Assembly (NCBI RefSeq): GCF_022179385.1
Contig: NZ_BPQS01000007.1
Span: forward strand, 62,001-126,000
From: Methylobacterium longum
Lineage (GTDB): Bacteria > Pseudomonadota > Alphaproteobacteria > Rhizobiales > Beijerinckiaceae
Reading direction: 5' to 3'
Length of the DNA: 64,000 bases
Below are positions 63,543 to 64,000 of this stretch, in pieces. Numbering within the stretch: the first letter of the stretch is position 1; each line of letters starts with the position of its first letter. The translations under genes and the position numbers were made by a program. The notes below the pieces were generated by a model. That model worked only from the letters and a program-made list of their open reading frames with translations. It was not told the origin of the DNA and did not search any database.

Positions 63543-64000
63543 ATGACGCAGGGGATCAACCCGGCCACGACCCTCGACGACGGCATCGTGGCGACCGCGG
63601 AGAGCTGCCTCGCCGCTGTCGGCGCGGCGCGGGACGCGATCCACGGGGTGATCTTCGGGCAGGAGAAGGTCGTCGATCTCGCCCTCGTGACCATCCTGGC
63701 GGGCGGACACGGCCTTCTGGTCGGCCTGCCGGGTCTGGCCAAGACCAAGCTCGTTGAGACGCTCGGTACCGTGCTGGGACTTGACGCACGGCGCGTGCAG
63801 TTCACCCCGGACCTGATGCCTTCGGACATCCTCGGGACCGAGATCCTGGAGGAGGATGCCGAGCGCCGCCGCGCCTTCCGGTTCGTGCAGGGGCCGGTCT
63901 TCACGCAGCTCCTGATGGCCGACGAGATCAACCGGGCGAGCCCCCGCACCCAGTCGGCCCTGCTTCAGGCCATGCAGGAGGGCCACGTGTCGGTGGCGGG
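63543..64000 (+). CDS. MoxR-family AAA+ ATPase, cut by the right edge
   Basis: The first 152 codons of an AAA+ ATPase of the MoxR type. Walker A is 'GLLVGLPGLAKTKLVETLGT' near residue 56, preceded by 'GVIFGQEKVVDLALVTILAG', and Walker B and sensor region 'TQLLMADEINRASPRTQSAL' near residue 125. MoxR proteins act as chaperones in metal insertion or enzyme assembly, in methylotrophs sometimes for methanol dehydrogenase, usually together with a DUF58 and von Willebrand-type protein encoded next. Those would lie beyond the window. Two in-frame ATG codons (63531, 63543) compete; the AGGAG box is too close to the first. Confidence 0.9.
   Translation, partial: MTQGINPATTLDDGIVATAESCLAAVGAARDAIHGVIFGQEKVVDLALVTILAGGHGLLVGLPGLAKTKLVETLGTVLGLDARRVQFTPDLMPSDILGTEILEEDAERRRAFRFVQGPVFTQLLMADEINRASPRTQSALLQAMQEGHVSVA

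Overview
The window is about 70% G+C and reads as chromosomal DNA of a methylotrophic alphaproteobacterium, most likely Methylobacterium or Methylorubrum. The evidence is a formaldehyde-activating-enzyme homologue next to a MoxR ATPase, a lanmodulin-type lanthanide-binding protein, an AcnA-type aconitase, the CoA-transferase pair of the acetoacetate/PHB cycle, and the general gene style. Most of it is housekeeping sequence with short intergenic gaps. I see no rRNA, tRNA, CRISPR array, intact insertion sequence or prophage.

Layout. 1-10 kb: AsmA-like protein (cut by the left edge), scoAB, a secreted protein, acnA with its terminator, a TadD-like TPR lipoprotein and an M17 aminopeptidase. 10-16.6 kb: M20 amidohydrolase, a copper-efflux operon (copA-cueR behind a CueR-type operator), a glutathione transferase and a PhoR-like kinase. 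16.6-28 kb: a run of ten minus-strand genes: inositol-phosphate synthase, HD-like protein, methyltransferase, Gfo/Idh oxidoreductase, YcaO protein, TIM-barrel isomerase, GT4 glycosyltransferase, PIG-L deacetylase, uracil-DNA-glycosylase-fold protein and a UPF0104 membrane protein. Several overlap end to end. I read it as an uncharacterised pathway for an inositol-derived, possibly amino-sugar-containing and YcaO-modified small molecule; it is the best candidate here for an undescribed system.

28-39 kb: lytic transglycosylase, EmrAB-type efflux pair, HdeD-like protein, a class A penicillin-binding protein with a nuclease-fold tail, small conserved proteins, an enol-lactonase-like hydrolase and a lanmodulin homologue. 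39-45 kb: a decayed secreted-protein gene, an oligopeptide-type binding protein, a lactamase-fold hydrolase, a Rieske oxygenase, and a compact transcription unit for a 23-residue peptide whose Shine-Dalgarno region pairs with the 16S tail over 15 bases.

45-57.6 kb: translation and nitrogen genes: a YHS-like protein, ffh, chorismate mutase, rpsP, rimM, then trmD (separated from rimM by two inverted genes), serC behind a candidate serC-type RNA, glnK-amtB, tesB and a UbiH-like hydroxylase. 57.7-64 kb: two glycosyltransferase genes for surface polysaccharide (one with eight N-terminal repeats and an RgpF-like middle), the Fae homologue and the start of a MoxR ATPase gene cut by the right edge.
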